A stretch of DNA of 5,819 nt from Vulcanimicrobiota bacterium (GTDB lineage Bacteria > Vulcanimicrobiota > Vulcanimicrobiia > Vulcanimicrobiales > Vulcanimicrobiaceae): the NCBI GenBank assembly GCA_003167055.1, contig PMUE01000128.1, positions 1 through 5,819 of the forward strand, written 5' to 3'. The translations under genes and the position numbers were made by a program. Of this stretch, positions 5,138 through 5,819 are shown in pieces (within the stretch, counting starts at the first letter, position 1; every line of letters starts with the position of its first letter). The notes beneath the pieces were generated by a model that did not search any database, was not told the DNA's origin, and saw only the letters and a program-made list of their open reading frames with translations.

Positions 5138-5819
5138 ATGGCGAAAACGACGGCACCGAAAGCGACCGCGAAGAGCTCCGCGGCGAGTAAGGGCAAGTCG
5201 AAACGCACGGAACGCCCTGCGCCGAATGCCGGCGTGACGACGACGGCCGTGCCGAGCACGTTCCCGATGGCGGCGGGAGCATTTACGATCGCGCAGCCTC
5301 CGGACCCGGGTCCGAAGCGCTCGCGTCATACGTTCGCGAGCATTCCGCACGTTCTCGAGATTCCCAATCTCATCGAGTTGCAGAAGGCTAGCTTCGATTG
5401 GTTCAAGACCGACGGGCTTGGCGAAGCATTCTCTTCGATCTCGCCGATCAAAGACTTCACCGGCAACCTGATCCTCGAGTTCGGCGAGCACTCGCTCGGC
5501 GAACCGAAGTATTCTATTGAAGAGTGCCGCGAGCGCGACATGACCTATAGCGCGCCGTTGCGCGTGCGCGTCCGCTTGATCACGGCCGAATCGGGCGAAA
5601 TCAAAGGCATCCCCGACCAAGAAATTTTCATGGGCGATTTCCCGCTCATGACCGACAAGGGCACGTTCATGATCAACGGCGCCGAGCGCGTGATCGTGAG
5701 CCAGCTCGTGCGTTCGCCGGGCGTCTACTACAGCCAAGACGTCGACACCAACGCGCGCCCGACGTACAACGCGACGATCATTCCGAATCGCGGCGCTTGG
5801 ATCGAGTTCGAGACCGACA
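5138..5819 (+). CDS. rpoB: DNA-directed RNA polymerase subunit beta, N-terminal 227 residues (runs off right edge)
   Basis: This is the beta subunit of RNA polymerase, which forms half of the catalytic cleft. The conserved protein starts near residue 70 with IPHVLEIPNLIELQKASFDW. SPIKDFTGNLILEF follows at 102-115 and LGEPKYSIEECRERDMTYSA at 120-139. The near-invariant block MGDFPLMTDKGTFMINGAER is at 165-184, then VIVSQLVRSPGVYY at 185-198 and IPNRGAWIEFETD at 215-227. About 950 residues or more are missing to the right. Residues 1-65 form an extra tail rich in Ala, Lys, Thr, Ser and Pro (MAKTTAPKATAKSSAASKGK at the start), roughly 45 residues longer than in Bacillus. The ATG at 5138 has AAGAG 7 nt upstream; the inner Met44 (5267) has no ribosome site. 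No rplJ or rplL precedes it, and it has its own promoter and leader. rpoC normally follows. Confidence 0.97.
   Translation, partial: MAKTTAPKATAKSSAASKGKSKRTERPAPNAGVTTTAVPSTFPMAAGAFTIAQPPDPGPKRSRHTFASIPHVLEIPNLIELQKASFDWFKTDGLGEAFSSISPIKDFTGNLILEFGEHSLGEPKYSIEECRERDMTYSAPLRVRVRLITAESGEIKGIPDQEIFMGDFPLMTDKGTFMINGAERVIVSQLVRSPGVYYSQDVDTNARPTYNATIIPNRGAWIEFETD

Noticed and set aside
4953..5138. 61-codon plus-strand frame through the rpoB leader
   Set aside because: It starts inside the -35 hexamer of the rpoB promoter, so it would not be on that transcript, and it has no recognisable features.
4988..5737. Minus-strand open frame of 249 codons opposite rpoB
   Set aside because: It is antisense to the clearly conserved RpoB coding sequence and its product is Arg/Ala/His-rich, typical of a shadow frame in GC-rich DNA.
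1..5819. A novel defence, mobile or phage-like system
   Set aside because: There are no nuclease, transposase, integrase, toxin-antitoxin or array-like signals. All long genes fall into housekeeping, envelope or transport families.

Overview
The window is GC-rich bacterial chromosome, probably somewhat above 60% G+C by eye. The best taxonomic clue is the start of rpoB at the right edge. Its conserved block resembles the RpoB of Firmicutes and other Terrabacteria more than that of Proteobacteria. A deep-branching, GC-rich lineage, for example an uncultured phylum such as Eremiobacterota, would fit, but this is a guess from residue patterns and not an assignment.

Layout, left to right. (1) Positions 1-793, minus strand: the first 264 residues of a GT4-type glycosyltransferase whose gene continues past the left edge. 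(2) Positions 838-1941, plus strand: a GT9/heptosyltransferase-like protein that diverges from the first gene across only 44 bp. Together they look like the right end of a cell-surface glycan cluster. (3) Positions 1938-3446, minus strand: a complete 14-TM DHA2 (EmrB/QacA-type) drug-efflux transporter. It converges on the GT9-like gene so tightly that one CTAG tetranucleotide supplies both stop codons. (4) Positions 3447-3574: a divergent regulatory gap with a perfect TTAACA-N3-TGTTAA palindrome and possibly a short leader ORF before the transporter. (5) Positions 3575-3754, plus strand: a strikingly acidic 59-residue protein with a good Shine-Dalgarno. (6) Positions 3794-4738, plus strand: an MDR-superfamily oxidoreductase of the enoyl-thioester reductase (MECR/ETR) type, probably cotranscribed with the acidic gene. 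(7) Positions 4782-4934: a likely 50-residue single-TM protein behind an extended -10 promoter. (8) Positions 4935-5137: a well-formed sigma70-type promoter and a structured leader of about 150 nt. (9) From 5138 to the edge: rpoB, with an unusual basic, low-complexity N-terminal extension.

The genes do not form one obvious pathway. The window joins an envelope-glycan cluster, a stand-alone efflux pump, a small metabolic unit and the start of the RNA polymerase operon. I see no mobile element, CRISPR array, tRNA, rRNA or recognisable defence system. The most unusual items are the polyanionic small protein, the basic RpoB tail, the structured rpoB leader without rplJ/rplL upstream, and the shared CTAG stop.
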